The notes beneath the pieces were generated by a model, which was not told where the DNA came from, made no database searches, and saw only the letters and a program-made list of their open reading frames with translations. DNA of 47,029 bases from Paenibacillus phytorum. Its GTDB lineage: Bacteria > Bacillota > Bacilli > Paenibacillales > NBRC-103111. The first letter of the stretch is position 1, and every line of letters begins with the position of its first letter. Where the stretch lies: contig NZ_WHOA01000219.1 of the NCBI RefSeq assembly GCF_013141715.1, forward strand, positions 1 to 47,029. The letters are read 5' to 3'. The translations under genes and the position numbers were made by a program. This document shows positions 24,941 to 32,811 of the stretch, piece after piece.

Positions 24941-25549
24941 TTATCTCATATTTCCGATGTTTGAGCTTCTGGATTCTTGCATTTTCTTGATAAAATTGGT
25001 CATAGTCTCAAAACCTTCGTTGCGCTTGTTGGTTAAACTTTGCATTCTGAGCATATCCATCTGCTGAGCGTTATTTAACGAGTCGATTTTACCTTTTATC
25101 TCATCTATCGTTGCTTTCAATTCGTCAGTAGTTAAGGTCGCTTTGGAAGCGTGCTTAGCGCCTGCTTGCTGCAATTTCGTTTTTAAGTCCGCTGCCAACG
25201 TATAGGGAACATTTCCTGATTGCAGTGCGATCACCTTCGCCAGTGTATCGTTCAATCCGGCGATGTCCACATTTCGCTTTTTTATTGAATCCATTTGGTC
25301 TTTCAGCTGTGTTTCCAGCAAAGCGGCGCGTTGAGATTGCACAACCTGCATCGCTGCGTCCAGATCCATGTTAGACACATTGACTGCCGTAGTACCACCT
25401 ACGCCAGCTACAGCCGCATTGTTCGTAGCACCTTGCCCGATTGCCTGCTTAACGGAATCGTGCGCCGTATCATTGAGCATGATGCCCGCCCCCGCTACGA
25501 CTCCCACCAATAATCCTAAAGTTGTTGTTCCAATGATTGTTCTTTTCAT
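24941..25549 (-). CDS. Hypothetical membrane-anchored coiled-coil protein
   Basis: A 202-aa protein. The N-terminal hydrophobic segment (TIIGTTTLGLLVGVVAGAGI, about 4-23) could be a signal anchor. The remainder is helical and rich in Gln, Lys, Asp and Leu (QMDMLRMQSLTNKRNEGFET), with probable coiled coils at 70-100 and 150-190. ATG follows GAGGGG. It precedes the PrsW-fusion gene on the same strand with a terminator between. A secreted protein beside a PrsW protease could be functionally linked, but nothing proves this. No family recognised. Confidence 0.7.
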   Translation of the reverse strand: MKRTIIGTTTLGLLVGVVAGAGIMLNDTAHDSVKQAIGQGATNNAAVAGVGGTTAVNVSNMDLDAAMQVVQSQRAALLETQLKDQMDSIKKRNVDIAGLNDTLAKVIALQSGNVPYTLAADLKTKLQQAGAKHASKATLTTDELKATIDEIKGKIDSLNNAQQMDMLRMQSLTNKRNEGFETMTNFIKKMQESRSSNIGNMR

Positions 25550-25794
25550 GGCTGATTCCCCTCATACATTCAATTTTCCATTCATCAAAGGACTACGAAA
25601 ACCTCGAATCCCGTAAAGCGGTTCTGAAAGTCCTTATTCATTCCCTTGCCATGTCCTACCTAGACGAAATCAACTTGATCATAAATGTCCACTCCCTCAA
25701 AAATATGAACAGCGGACAGAATGATAACTTTCATACTGTAAATGTACTACAGTCAAATAAAAGAAAAATGAAAGAATCGGCCATAACTAGAAAA

Positions 25795-25828
25795 AAACCG
25801 CGTAGTATCAAGCCTTCGCGGTTTTTTT
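25795..25828 (+). terminator. Hairpin terminator
   Basis: AAAACCGCG...CGCGGTTTTTTTT. 25550-25794 shows no gene beyond a possible promoter for 24941-25549. Confidence 0.7.
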
Positions 25829-25968
25829 TAACTAACATAATTATTTGTTTTCGGTCGGCGAACCTTCTCAGCAACGAACCCATTCGCAAATATGCGCATA
25901 TGTTTGTGTCGTGGCTTCGAACTATAAGCATTCAAGATGAAATAGTGTTCCCCAATATAAAATTAAGA

Positions 25969-26005
25969 GGGATGTCAAGGGTACTATACTATCCTTAACA
26001 TCCCC
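25969..26005. terminator. Hairpin at the 3' end of the GNAT gene
   Basis: GGGATGT-CAAGGGTA and TATCCTTA-ACATCCC form a long, slightly imperfect stem with a 6-nt loop, 28 bp from the stop of the GNAT gene. Confidence 0.6.
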
Positions 26006-26032
26006 AACGATTTGATATCGCTTAATCTTGCT

Positions 26033-26557
26033 TCATTTTAATTCAGAGAATTTATTAACCTTATACACTTTTGTATACAAGATATCTTTAAAAAGAGAAA
26101 ACATCGCTTCCGTGAGAGATTGAGGGTAGCTCATAATCTTGAGCGGTAAATCAAGCTGCCCATTCTGAAGAGGAGGCTGCACATATTCGAAATGATTGAA
26201 ATGAAAACCCAATCGTTTATAAAAGTTTACTCTCCGTTGCGCTAAGTCCGTAGCTGGGGGTTCCACTTCCAATAGAATGGGCTTTAACGATTCTCCGATA
26301 TACGCTGTCATTAATTTTCCTCCTAGACCGCTTCCCCGTACGACAGGATCAACAGCAATGTGCTCCACAAAACGAAACAAAGGAAATTCCCATACGGCTA
26401 CAAAAGCAATTATATTGTTGCTGCCCTCGATTTCAGTAATAAGACGATAGTTAGGATCGGATAGCAACTCCTTTGCTCCAGCATAAGTTCTCCGTTCATT
26501 TTCAGGAAATGAGGCTTTCATAATAGCGAAGATTTGATCAAATTCGCTGTCTTCCAT
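26033..26557 (-). CDS. GNAT-family N-acetyltransferase
   Basis: A 174-aa protein. The acetyl-CoA pyrophosphate-binding motif appears as VRGSGLGGKLMTAYI (family Q/RxxGxG/A), preceded by the beta4 strand VEHIAVDPV. A later motif (RVNFYKRLGFHFN) is the usual 'Y-x-x-x-GF' helix of GNATs. The protein probably acetylates a small amine, but the substrate is unknown. ATG 26557 follows AAGGGGG. It has no CBE at its 3' end, unlike the other acetyltransferases in this window. Confidence 0.88.
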   Translation of the reverse strand: MEDSEFDQIFAIMKASFPENERRTYAGAKELLSDPNYRLITEIEGSNNIIAFVAVWEFPLFRFVEHIAVDPVVRGSGLGGKLMTAYIGESLKPILLEVEPPATDLAQRRVNFYKRLGFHFNHFEYVQPPLQNGQLDLPLKIMSYPQSLTEAMFSLFKDILYTKVYKVNKFSELK

Positions 26558-26660
26558 AATCAGTTTCCCCCTTATATAGGCTGCATTTCGCTTTTAGATA
26601 TAATAACATTCACATTTTCAAAATGAAAAATCAGTGCACACTTGTGATTGGGGCTCTTTT

Positions 26661-27437
26661 TTACATGTACCATAGGAGTTCTGACTTCATAGGCTTACCT
26701 TGCTTACTGACTTGGTTGATAAATGTCCAAGTTCCATCTACTTTCTTTACCGTCAGTACAACGTTAGTTCCCTCTCTTTTTTTGTACACGATATATCCAG
26801 AATCATCTTTGATAAAAGTAAAGGGGTTCACCACATTTTTATATCCCGCAGTTATTGTTCCTGGTTGTTGGAGAACTTGTTCAACAATTTTGGTATTGAT
26901 ATCTACGAGTGGTTGGAGTTCTTTTTGTTTCTCCGAAGTGAAGAGCAACTGTTCGTACTCATATTTCTTGTACGGAGCAAAATAAATGCCAAATGTGTTT
27001 TGGACGTCTTGAATTACTGAATTCTTAAATGTACTGATTTTAGTTTCCCACTCGTCTCCCTTGTGATTGTAATCTGTAACGGTTGTCTTCCCTAGTTCAA
27101 CCCTGAATGTAATTAGGTCTTGACCAAAAGGGGGACCATGGGAATGCTCAAATGTTTCCAACTGTACCTTAACCAAGAAGCGATACCTTCCTTGTTCCCA
27201 TATATCTATAATTTTTTCTTTCCAAAATTGTTTTCGTTCTCCATAGAAGCTATCAACTGCTTCAATAACATAAGGATATAACATTGCAAATAATGAATTC
27301 TTAAGAACCTCTTCACTAGGAACTCGCTGTATCATTATGTTAATCGATGTTGTTGCATTTGCGATATTACCTTGTATTGGCGAAACAAGAAGTACAACAA
27401 ACAAAATAAATTGTAATCGCATAATCCTTCCGACCAC
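26661..27437 (-). CDS. DUF3888 domain-containing secreted protein
   Basis: A 258-aa protein with a signal peptide (MRLQFILFVVLLVSPIQGNI, cleavage near ANA). The DUF3888-like part holds SEEVLKNSLFAMLYPYVIEA, FWKEKIIDIWEQGRYRFLVK and HSHGPPFGQDLITFRVELGK, and a second domain covers the last 110 residues. ATG 27422 lies only 3 nt after GGAAGG; GTG 27437 is five codons upstream with no ribosome-binding site, so the exact start is unsure. Exported proteins of this type are common in Bacillales and of unknown function. Confidence 0.75.
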   Translation of the reverse strand: MVGRIMRLQFILFVVLLVSPIQGNIANATTSINIMIQRVPSEEVLKNSLFAMLYPYVIEAVDSFYGERKQFWKEKIIDIWEQGRYRFLVKVQLETFEHSHGPPFGQDLITFRVELGKTTVTDYNHKGDEWETKISTFKNSVIQDVQNTFGIYFAPYKKYEYEQLLFTSEKQKELQPLVDINTKIVEQVLQQPGTITAGYKNVVNPFTFIKDDSGYIVYKKREGTNVVLTVKKVDGTWTFINQVSKQGKPMKSELLWYM

Positions 27438-27484
27438 CCATGTTTTCCCAGTATTATTCCTACAGAAACACTACCTTATTCAAT

Positions 27485-27551
27485 ATTACTGACCGTTAGT
27501 TGAAAAAAGGCTGCCGATTTGGCGGCAGCTTTTGTCTTGACGTTAATTGAG
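27485..27551 (+). repeat. CBE16: element with partial right site
   Basis: Left site ACTGACCGTTAGTTG (27485-27502), hairpin GCTGCCG-ATTTGG-CGGCAGC (27509-27528), right part reduced to CTTGACGTTAATTGAG. Confidence 0.8.
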
Positions 27552-27639
27552 ATATAATTCCTCGTTTGCTTAAAGAATTTTTGGGTAATAATCCATTTTT
27601 CTATATTCAAGATTAGTTTTCGCATGAATAATAAATTAA

Positions 27640-28257
27640 TTATTTGTTGCTCAAGCTCGATACAGGGTGAGCAATCAACCGCATCAACATATCGACCTTC
27701 GGAATTCGATAGTCTTCAATCCCGTTCGCATTGATGACCATGATACCGGTAAGGACAGATAAAAAACAAGCGATAAGCTCTCTAGGGTCTCCTGCCGCCA
27801 ATTCTCCGACCTGCTGTCCCTCTTGGTATAACGGAAGCAGCATATCAATAAAAGTATCCATCGAATACTGCTCCAGAAGGTGCTTAACCTTTACGGGCAC
27901 ACCGTCGGACGTACGCGCCTGGTGGATGAGCATGAAGTACGGTGCTCCGCTTTCATCGAGAATTTCCGCCGTCAAAGCCCTGATTTTCTCGATTGGCGTT
28001 CCCGGCATTTCATAGATGCTTCGCATGGCCGATTCCGTTTCGACCATCGCCTCTTGAACAAGCGACATAAACAACTCATCTTTCGATTTGTAATAATGGT
28101 AGAGCAGCCCGTTGCTAATACCTGCCTTTTCTGCGATCATGCTCATCTTCGCGCTAACGATACCTTTATGGGCAAACACCTGGATGGCCGCCGCCTTAAT
28201 TTGTTCTCTTCGTTCATCGCGGATTTGATGCAATTGTTTATCGTTTAATGGTGCCAT
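27640..28257 (-). CDS. TetR-family transcriptional regulator
   Basis: A 205-aa protein. The N-terminal helix-turn-helix region is clear (IKAAAIQVFAHKGIVSAKMS, MIAEKAGISNGLLYHYYKSK), followed by a helical ligand-binding domain. ATG 28257 follows AAGGAG; the frame extends 62 codons upstream, but that part overlaps the 3' end of the monooxygenase gene and has no ribosome-binding site. It lies 70 bp downstream of the FAD monooxygenase gene on the same strand, so the two form an operon that the regulator probably controls through the two 19-bp palindromes at 29824-29842 and 29895-29913. The inducer is unknown. Confidence 0.9.
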   Translation of the reverse strand: MAPLNDKQLHQIRDERREQIKAAAIQVFAHKGIVSAKMSMIAEKAGISNGLLYHYYKSKDELFMSLVQEAMVETESAMRSIYEMPGTPIEKIRALTAEILDESGAPYFMLIHQARTSDGVPVKVKHLLEQYSMDTFIDMLLPLYQEGQQVGELAAGDPRELIACFLSVLTGIMVINANGIEDYRIPKVDMLMRLIAHPVSSLSNK

Positions 28258-28327
28258 TGTCGAGTGCTCCTTTGCCGGGCGATATAGATATCTATCAGTA
28301 TAACAAATCCGACCATTAAAATCGCTA

Positions 28328-29800
28328 TTACCTTGCTGACTCGAACGGCGTTTCCGAGAATCGGGGCAGCAGATCTTCCAGAACTGCCTCGACGGGCCGT
28401 CCGTCTTTCGCCTTAAGCCCGGCGAGCAGTCGCTTACCTTCATCTGAAGCGGATAGAACTTGGACGGCCGTCTGCGAGTTGAAAATGTGACTGGGTGATA
28501 CGGACAACGAATTCACGGCCCAATAGAGCCCGTATAGCTGCCAATCTGGCTTGCATGTAGCGTACTTGAGACACAGCTCCATATATTCCCGGCTGAACGC
28601 ATTCCCCTTGCGCGAATCCGAACCTTCGTATTCAACACCTTCCCACCGAAGATTAGCCGTGCAGTTTAACCAGAAGGCCGGCTCGATGACTTCTTTGATT
28701 CGGCGAAGTACACCGTGCTCCCAATCATGTCGGATATCGCCGTGTTGCTCTAGCAGACAGGTTTCCAGTATATCGGCAGCGATCGCGGCCGCAGTCATGC
28801 CTTGGCCGAAGATCGGATCGTAGATGCAGTAAGCATCTCCCAAGACCAGCAATCCTGCAGGCCAGCGGGACATCTGTTCATAGCGATGACAGTACAATTC
28901 TGGAACACGGAAGCCTCGAGGAGAGGTGATGGGTTCAAGATCGCGTACGATTTCCGAAATGATCGGGCTCGGAAGCTGCTCCACGGCCAGTTCAAATTCG
29001 GCGGCATCCGTTGGAGGGTAATTCCCGCCCGGGCGGTAGAGCAGCACTTCGGCAATCTGGTTCTCGATAAAGGAGAACACGCCCGTGTAAGTGCCGCCTG
29101 CAGGCTGACCCTGGAGGTTGATGACGTCCCATTTATCGATTAAGTGAGTCAGATGAGAAGGCACTTTATATCGGCGGGTGCTGTATCCGAGCGAAACTTT
29201 CAGAAGATCCGGCTTCGGCACCTCGTATCCCAAATCCGTAAGCCATCCCGAAAGTTTCGAGGAACGTCCACTCGTATCAATAACCAAATCGGCTGTCAGA
29301 GCTTTCTCCTGCTTGGATTGATCTCTATCTTTAGCTTGAACGCCGGTAACGGCTGACCGATCAGAGGTCGTTAACAACCCGATCACATCGTGTCTGGGCA
29401 GGAAGCGTACGTTAGGAATGGCTTTTACGCGTTGACGGATGACCCACTCAAGTACAGCTCGACTAAATTTGATATCATTCCGGTCATACTTCATTTCCAG
29501 ACACCCGTGCTGGTTCATGAAATAAACGGCTTTGTTCAGAGACGAAGGGGAACCTTGCGCCACCAAATCAAGCTCATATCCCGGAAAAAGCCGTTCCGTG
29601 ATCGATTTCCCGCGCGTCGTGAAGCGATGCGGATGGAAAGCCTGCGGAGTTCCGGGACGGAGGTCTGGCCCTGAGGGGAAGTCGTCTTTCTCGACGATCA
29701 GCACCTCTTCGTAATGATCCGAGAGTACGCGTGCGGTCATTAATCCGGCCATACCTCCACCGATGACGATGGCATTGCTTTTGTTAGGATTGGTTGTCAT
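28328..29800 (-). CDS. FAD-dependent monooxygenase (squalene-epoxidase/LasC-like)
   Basis: A 490-aa flavoprotein. The N-terminal Rossmann motif is AIVIGGGMAGLMTARVLSDH followed by VLIVEKD; the second FAD motif is LLVLGDAYCIYDPIFGQGMT. The LRPGTPQAFHPHRFTTRGK stretch is typical of the bacterial epoxidase/halogenase-like group that includes polyether epoxidases. ATG 29800 follows AAGGAGGA; an in-frame upstream ATG has no ribosome-binding site. Likely reaction: NAD(P)H-dependent insertion of oxygen into an unsaturated or aromatic compound, perhaps a toxic natural product. Organised with a TetR regulator and two matching operators. Confidence 0.85.
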   Translation of the reverse strand: MTTNPNKSNAIVIGGGMAGLMTARVLSDHYEEVLIVEKDDFPSGPDLRPGTPQAFHPHRFTTRGKSITERLFPGYELDLVAQGSPSSLNKAVYFMNQHGCLEMKYDRNDIKFSRAVLEWVIRQRVKAIPNVRFLPRHDVIGLLTTSDRSAVTGVQAKDRDQSKQEKALTADLVIDTSGRSSKLSGWLTDLGYEVPKPDLLKVSLGYSTRRYKVPSHLTHLIDKWDVINLQGQPAGGTYTGVFSFIENQIAEVLLYRPGGNYPPTDAAEFELAVEQLPSPIISEIVRDLEPITSPRGFRVPELYCHRYEQMSRWPAGLLVLGDAYCIYDPIFGQGMTAAAIAADILETCLLEQHGDIRHDWEHGVLRRIKEVIEPAFWLNCTANLRWEGVEYEGSDSRKGNAFSREYMELCLKYATCKPDWQLYGLYWAVNSLSVSPSHIFNSQTAVQVLSASDEGKRLLAGLKAKDGRPVEAVLEDLLPRFSETPFESAR

Positions 29801-29823
29801 GTTATTATTCCTCCTTGATTTAG

Positions 29824-29842
29824 ATTGACTCATTCAGTCTAT
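29824..29842. promoter_or_regulatory. Predicted TetR operator 1
   Basis: ATTGACTCATTCAGTCTAT. It shares ATTGAnnnATTCAGTCnAT with operator 2, and lies 24 bp upstream of the monooxygenase start in its leader. Confidence 0.6.
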
Positions 29843-29894
29843 AATTTTGTAAAAAAGTTCATATAGGGGGTTCATTCTAAATCCAACAATATAG

Positions 29895-29913
29895 ATTGAA
29901 CGATTCAGTCAAT
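29895..29913. promoter_or_regulatory. Predicted TetR operator 2
   Basis: ATTGAACGATTCAGTCAAT, an imperfect palindrome (ATTGA...TCAAT), 71 bp from operator 1 in the promoter region of the monooxygenase-TetR operon. Confidence 0.6.
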
Positions 29914-30065
29914 GTAATTATGCGATAATCTCCAATTTTTGTCAACACGTTCCTCCGCGCATTGTTAATTATTGGAATCAGCTCCATCCATACGTAATTC
30001 TCGGTACGGTTGATGCGCACACAAGATGGCCATTCTATACGGGATGGCTATGCCGGCGCAAAATA

Positions 30066-30108
30066 AGCCAACAACCTGATTGCCTTTCGGCTCCGGTTGT
30101 TGGCTTAC
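30066..30108. terminator. Hairpin terminator
   Basis: AAGCCAACAACC and GGTTGTTGGCTT form a perfect 12-bp stem, 53 bp beyond the stop of a small minus-strand frame. Confidence 0.65.
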
Positions 30109-30160
30109 TCTATATTGCATATTCCTTTACTTGCTGTGTTGCGCCAGCATTTTCAACAGA

Positions 30161-30310
30161 TCAGTGACGCCTCAGCTCTAGTTGTTTCGCCATTAGGAGC
30201 GAAATTGTTAGCACCGCGGAATTCACTGGTACAGCCAACAGACTCAATACCGTCAGGACAAGTCCAGCGCCTATTAACAGCGCGAGTCTCCTGCGCCAAT
30301 TTTGTAACAT
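30161..30310 (-). CDS. Possible 49-aa membrane protein
   Basis: ATG 30310 follows GGAG. The product starts MLQNWRRRLALLIGAGLVLT, has one or two hydrophobic segments behind a positively charged N-terminus, and ends in a charged tail (AKQLELRRH). The hairpin at 30066-30108 lies downstream. Small size and no homologue that I recognise make this tentative; it could also be the N-terminus of a lost membrane protein. Confidence 0.35.
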   Translation of the reverse strand: MLQNWRRRLALLIGAGLVLTVLSLLAVPVNSAVLTISLLMAKQLELRRH

Positions 30311-30702
30311 AGATAACCCAGCTCCGACATCGATGTGGAATTACTAAATTCTTATTGTGCATACGAATCACCTGACCGATGAGTCCTTTGTTATCAACTA
30401 ATGTAGTTGTGGTGCAAAAATTAACCGATCATCTGGTCTAATCAGTGGGGGATTTTCGGCTTCTATCTACCTTTAATTTCCTCCACTAACTTCCTCCACA
30501 TAAATTATTTTTTTCTACAAGCTTTATCATAATAAATTTATCGGGTATAGGTAATTTCTACCACATATAAAAGATATCTCATTTATTTGAAGGCCTAAAG
30601 TATTGGTCTATTAAACTCTAGTAAAATATTACCAATATCTGTTAAGATATGTTTTTCAAAGATTTTCGCTTAATAAACACACAAAAAAGGAGACGAATAT
30701 TG

Positions 30703-30843
30703 ATGAGAAAATTAAGATTAGGTTTTATTACTGGGTTTTTAGTAGTCTGTATGTTACTAACATTTTCCGGAGCAGCCAGTTCTAGTGAATGGCCAGGACC
30801 AACGATTTATGCGGATGATTGGCCTGAGAGAGGTTGGTGCTGA
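30703..30843 (+). CDS. Small secreted peptide ending in Cys
   Basis: A 46-aa product from ATG 30703 behind AAAAGGAG. It has a clear signal peptide (MRKLRLGFITGFLVVCMLLT, cleavage predicted after GAAS or nearby) and a mature part of about 20 residues, SSEWPGPTIYADDWPERGWC, with three Trp and a C-terminal Cys. No processing enzyme, transporter or Rap-like receptor is adjacent. The size resembles secreted signalling pro-peptides or small bacteriocins, but no family matches well. An A/T-rich stretch of about 390 bp upstream (30311-30702) holds no other gene. The terminator at 30976-31013 lies downstream. Confidence 0.6.
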   Translation: MRKLRLGFITGFLVVCMLLTFSGAASSSEWPGPTIYADDWPERGWC

Positions 30844-30975
30844 AATCTAACCCAGATTTCTTTGAATAATTCTAAACTGATCGTATCACCTATTTTTTAT
30901 CATTCTTAAAAGCCTTTGCCGAATCAAGAGGGAACTGAAAAGTCCGATATTTCTAGATTCCAAAATAATAAAATT

Positions 30976-31013
30976 AAAACGAGCCTCTAGAATCACTTCT
31001 AAGGCTCGTTTTG
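30976..31013. terminator. Terminator after the small peptide gene
   Basis: AAAACGAGCCT and AGGCTCGTTTT form an 11-bp stem around a 15-nt loop. Confidence 0.75.
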
Positions 31014-31075
31014 CATGTAGGGAGACATATTTGAACCCCCTAAATTCATGGTTTTTTCAAAAACACTACTGCTTC

Positions 31076-31144
31076 AGTGCCCTATCATCTGGCCGGCTGC
31101 CTTCTTGCTTTATTGATTGAACTATCGTTTTCCGATAGTTGAGC
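31076..31144 (+). repeat. CBE17: element with a perfectly palindromic right site
   Basis: Left site AGTGCCCTATCATC, partial GGCCGGCTGCC stem, right site AACTATCG-TTTTC-CGATAGTT: a perfect 8-bp inverted repeat with 5-nt spacer. It ends about 10 bp from the stop of 31154-31381. Confidence 0.8.
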
Positions 31145-31153
31145 GGAAACTAT

Positions 31154-31381
31154 TTACTCAGTTAGAAATATACTTTTGCTCATCTTCACTTGTTCAATCA
31201 TATACCCAATATTTCCTTCACCTGCAAATAGGGTCATATCGAAAAAATCTTTATTCAAATCAGACCAATATAATTCATTTTCAGCCCCTGTGACCATGAC
31301 ATCTCGCTTCAATTTGCCGACATAAACCTCAACATAGCAATGATGCAAATAGTATTTAAAATCCATTTTTAGATAATACAT
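31154..31381 (-). other. Unassigned 75-codon frame, probably a gene remnant
   Basis: Codes for MYYLKMDFKYYLHHCYVEVY and DLNKDFFDMTLFAGEGNIGY, plausible protein sequence without a ribosome-binding site, overlapping the 3' end of the DinB fragment. Its stop lies beside the CBE17 right site, as for other genes here. It looks like the 3' part of one gene joined to the 5' part of another. Confidence 0.35.
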
Positions 31382-31637
31382 AAAATAAATGTTTCACAGA
31401 GTTACCCAGTAGAAAGAATGCTGTTTCAATTCGTTGATGAACAGTTCCCCAAATGTGCGCCACTAAATTGGCAATGCTGTTGCTCTCAGGTGTGGGTGCC
31501 CATACAATATCTTCGTCGGATAATTGTTCAATTACTTGCAGTGTCCCATTCTTTTCGGATTTATATTTCTTCAAGAGAAAGTCAATCAATATCGATGTGC
31601 TGTCCAATAAACTCACATCTCCTTGAATAGTTTGCAT
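31356..31637 (-). pseudogene. DinB/DUF1572-like protein, truncated
   Basis: ATG 31637 follows AAGGTGAT. Residues 1-80 (LLDSTSILIDFLLKKYKSEK, VIEQLSDEDIVWAPTPESNS, IANLVAHIWGTVHQR) match the N-terminal half of DinB-like four-helix metalloproteins, including the first metal-ligand His (LVAHIWG). The protein then runs into unrelated residues (SVKHLFYVLSKNGF) and stops at about half the family length. The two later metal-binding His residues are missing, so it is presumably inactive. Confidence 0.6.
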
Positions 31638-31718
31638 ATTAATCACCTTCATAAAAAATGGAATATTCATTTACCATTTCTCTGCAGATTAGCTTTTTCC
31701 TTTATTTGTAACTAAATT

Positions 31719-31810
31719 AACCTGCCTGTTAGCATAACGCAGCTGCCGATCCATGCCGGCAGCTGCGTCTTAGTTGTTTATTAAGCTATAGTTCTTCTTT
31801 AACTTAATTC
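31719..31810 (+). repeat. CBE18: full element
   Basis: Left site CCTGCCTGTTAGCATAACG; hairpin GCAGCTGCCG...CGGCAGCTGC, a perfect 10-bp stem (31739-31766); right site AGCTATAG-TTCTTC-TTTAACTT (31781-31810). Confidence 0.85.
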
Positions 31811-31856
31811 ATTTTGATGTTTAACTTCATAGTCCACGAGATTCCTGTTGCTGACT

Positions 31857-32570
31857 CTAATCCTCATAGACTGAAAAAAAAACATCGTTAAGAATCGCTT
31901 TCGCTTTCTTTAAGTTGCGGGAATCCAGCTTGTTGAGCATCGCCATGATTTCGTTCATTTCCTCGTTAACCGTTAAAGAACGAAGGGCCTTGTCAGTGTC
32001 TGACTCTTCGTTTGTGTTCGCATCTCTCTGACTAGGATCGATTGATTTCTCGTATGTATCCGATTGAATCCATGATGTATGCAAAGTTTCGCGAAAGACA
32101 TTGACGAGAAATCCCAATTCATCTTCGTTATACCGTTGCAAGAAACGATTGACCCCGATATCAATTTGATGATGCAAAGCTTCATGCAAACGATAAATCT
32201 GTTTGCCCAGTGATGTGGTACGGAACAGAATTTCTTTTTTGTTATCCGGAAGGTATTCAATAAAGATGATTTGTTTATCAAGCAGCCTTCTCGTGATTTT
32301 GGAGACACTCCCTTTGGAAATGCCGAATTGCTTTGAAATAGTTATACCGTTTACAGGCTCAAGCTTGCCAATCGCATCCAGCACATGCAGCATCATAACA
32401 GTCATTTCTTTCATCAACTCTGCAACAACAGGATTAGGGCTATTCTGGATCAGCCACTGTTTCTCTTCGTCATCTTCCGATTGGAATTTAAGCTGTATTT
32501 CATTCACGGTTTCCAACAATTCCTTGATTAAGCGATCTTTATTTTGCTTTTCCATTGAATGATTGATCAT
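31857..32570 (-). CDS. MarR-family transcriptional regulator
   Basis: A 237-aa winged-helix protein, longer than typical MarR because of a charged C-terminal tail. The core reads VAELMKEMTVMMLHVLDAIG, ISKQFGISKGSVSKITRRLL and the wing DKQIIFIEYLPDNKKEILFR. ATG 32570 is preferred over ATG 32585 because GGAGGAG lies between them at correct spacing. It is divergent from the FAD monooxygenase at 32812, with three GTTTC...GAAAC palindromes between them and one CTTGATA...TATCAAG repeat (32593-32612) in its own leader. It probably represses both genes until a ligand binds. Confidence 0.9.
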   Translation of the reverse strand: MINHSMEKQNKDRLIKELLETVNEIQLKFQSEDDEEKQWLIQNSPNPVVAELMKEMTVMMLHVLDAIGKLEPVNGITISKQFGISKGSVSKITRRLLDKQIIFIEYLPDNKKEILFRTTSLGKQIYRLHEALHHQIDIGVNRFLQRYNEDELGFLVNVFRETLHTSWIQSDTYEKSIDPSQRDANTNEESDTDKALRSLTVNEEMNEIMAMLNKLDSRNLKKAKAILNDVFFSVYED

Positions 32571-32592
32571 TAATTTCTCCTCCAATAGTTAA

Positions 32593-32612
32593 CTTGATAC
32601 CAGTATATCAAG
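32593..32612. promoter_or_regulatory. Inverted repeat in the marR leader
   Basis: CTTGATA-CCAGTA-TATCAAG, 7-bp arms, 23 bp upstream of the MarR start codon; a possible autoregulatory site. Confidence 0.45.
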
Positions 32613-32630
32613 GGAAAAGCGATAATTAAA

Positions 32631-32644
32631 GTTTCCTTTGAAAC
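32631..32644. promoter_or_regulatory. Predicted MarR operator 1
   Basis: GTTTCCTTTGAAAC, the same 14-bp palindrome as operator 2 in reverse, on the marR side of the divergent promoter region. Confidence 0.7.
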
Positions 32645-32651
32645 AATAATA

Positions 32652-32680
32652 TTGACAAAGAAAGGGGCATAAATTATTAT
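32652..32680 (+). promoter_or_regulatory. Sigma-A promoter of the FAD monooxygenase
   Basis: TTGACA, 17-bp spacer, TATTAT. Operator 2 begins 2 bp beyond the -10 and operator 3 lies 21 bp beyond it, ideal places for repression. Confidence 0.7.
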
Positions 32681-32681
32681 T

Positions 32682-32714
32682 GTTTCAAAGGAAACATATA
32701 GTTTCAATTGAAAC
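32682..32714. promoter_or_regulatory. Predicted MarR operators 2 and 3
   Basis: GTTTCAAAGGAAAC (32682-32695) and GTTTCAATTGAAAC (32701-32714, a perfect palindrome), spaced 19 bp start to start. They cover the expected transcription start and leader of the monooxygenase gene. Confidence 0.7.
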
Positions 32715-32811
32715 AAAAGTTTTGTCATTATCTTCAACCATCCGTATTAATCTTAATCGTAGCCAGCAAGAAGTTTTACGCATTCAAAAAAAACAGAGAG
32801 GAAGGCTAGCA

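Noticed and set aside
30703..30843. ComX, Phr or AgrD-type signalling precursor
   Set aside because: It has a signal peptide (unlike ComX), no Rap/receptor or AgrB-like partner, and no matching motif; left as an unclassified secreted peptide.
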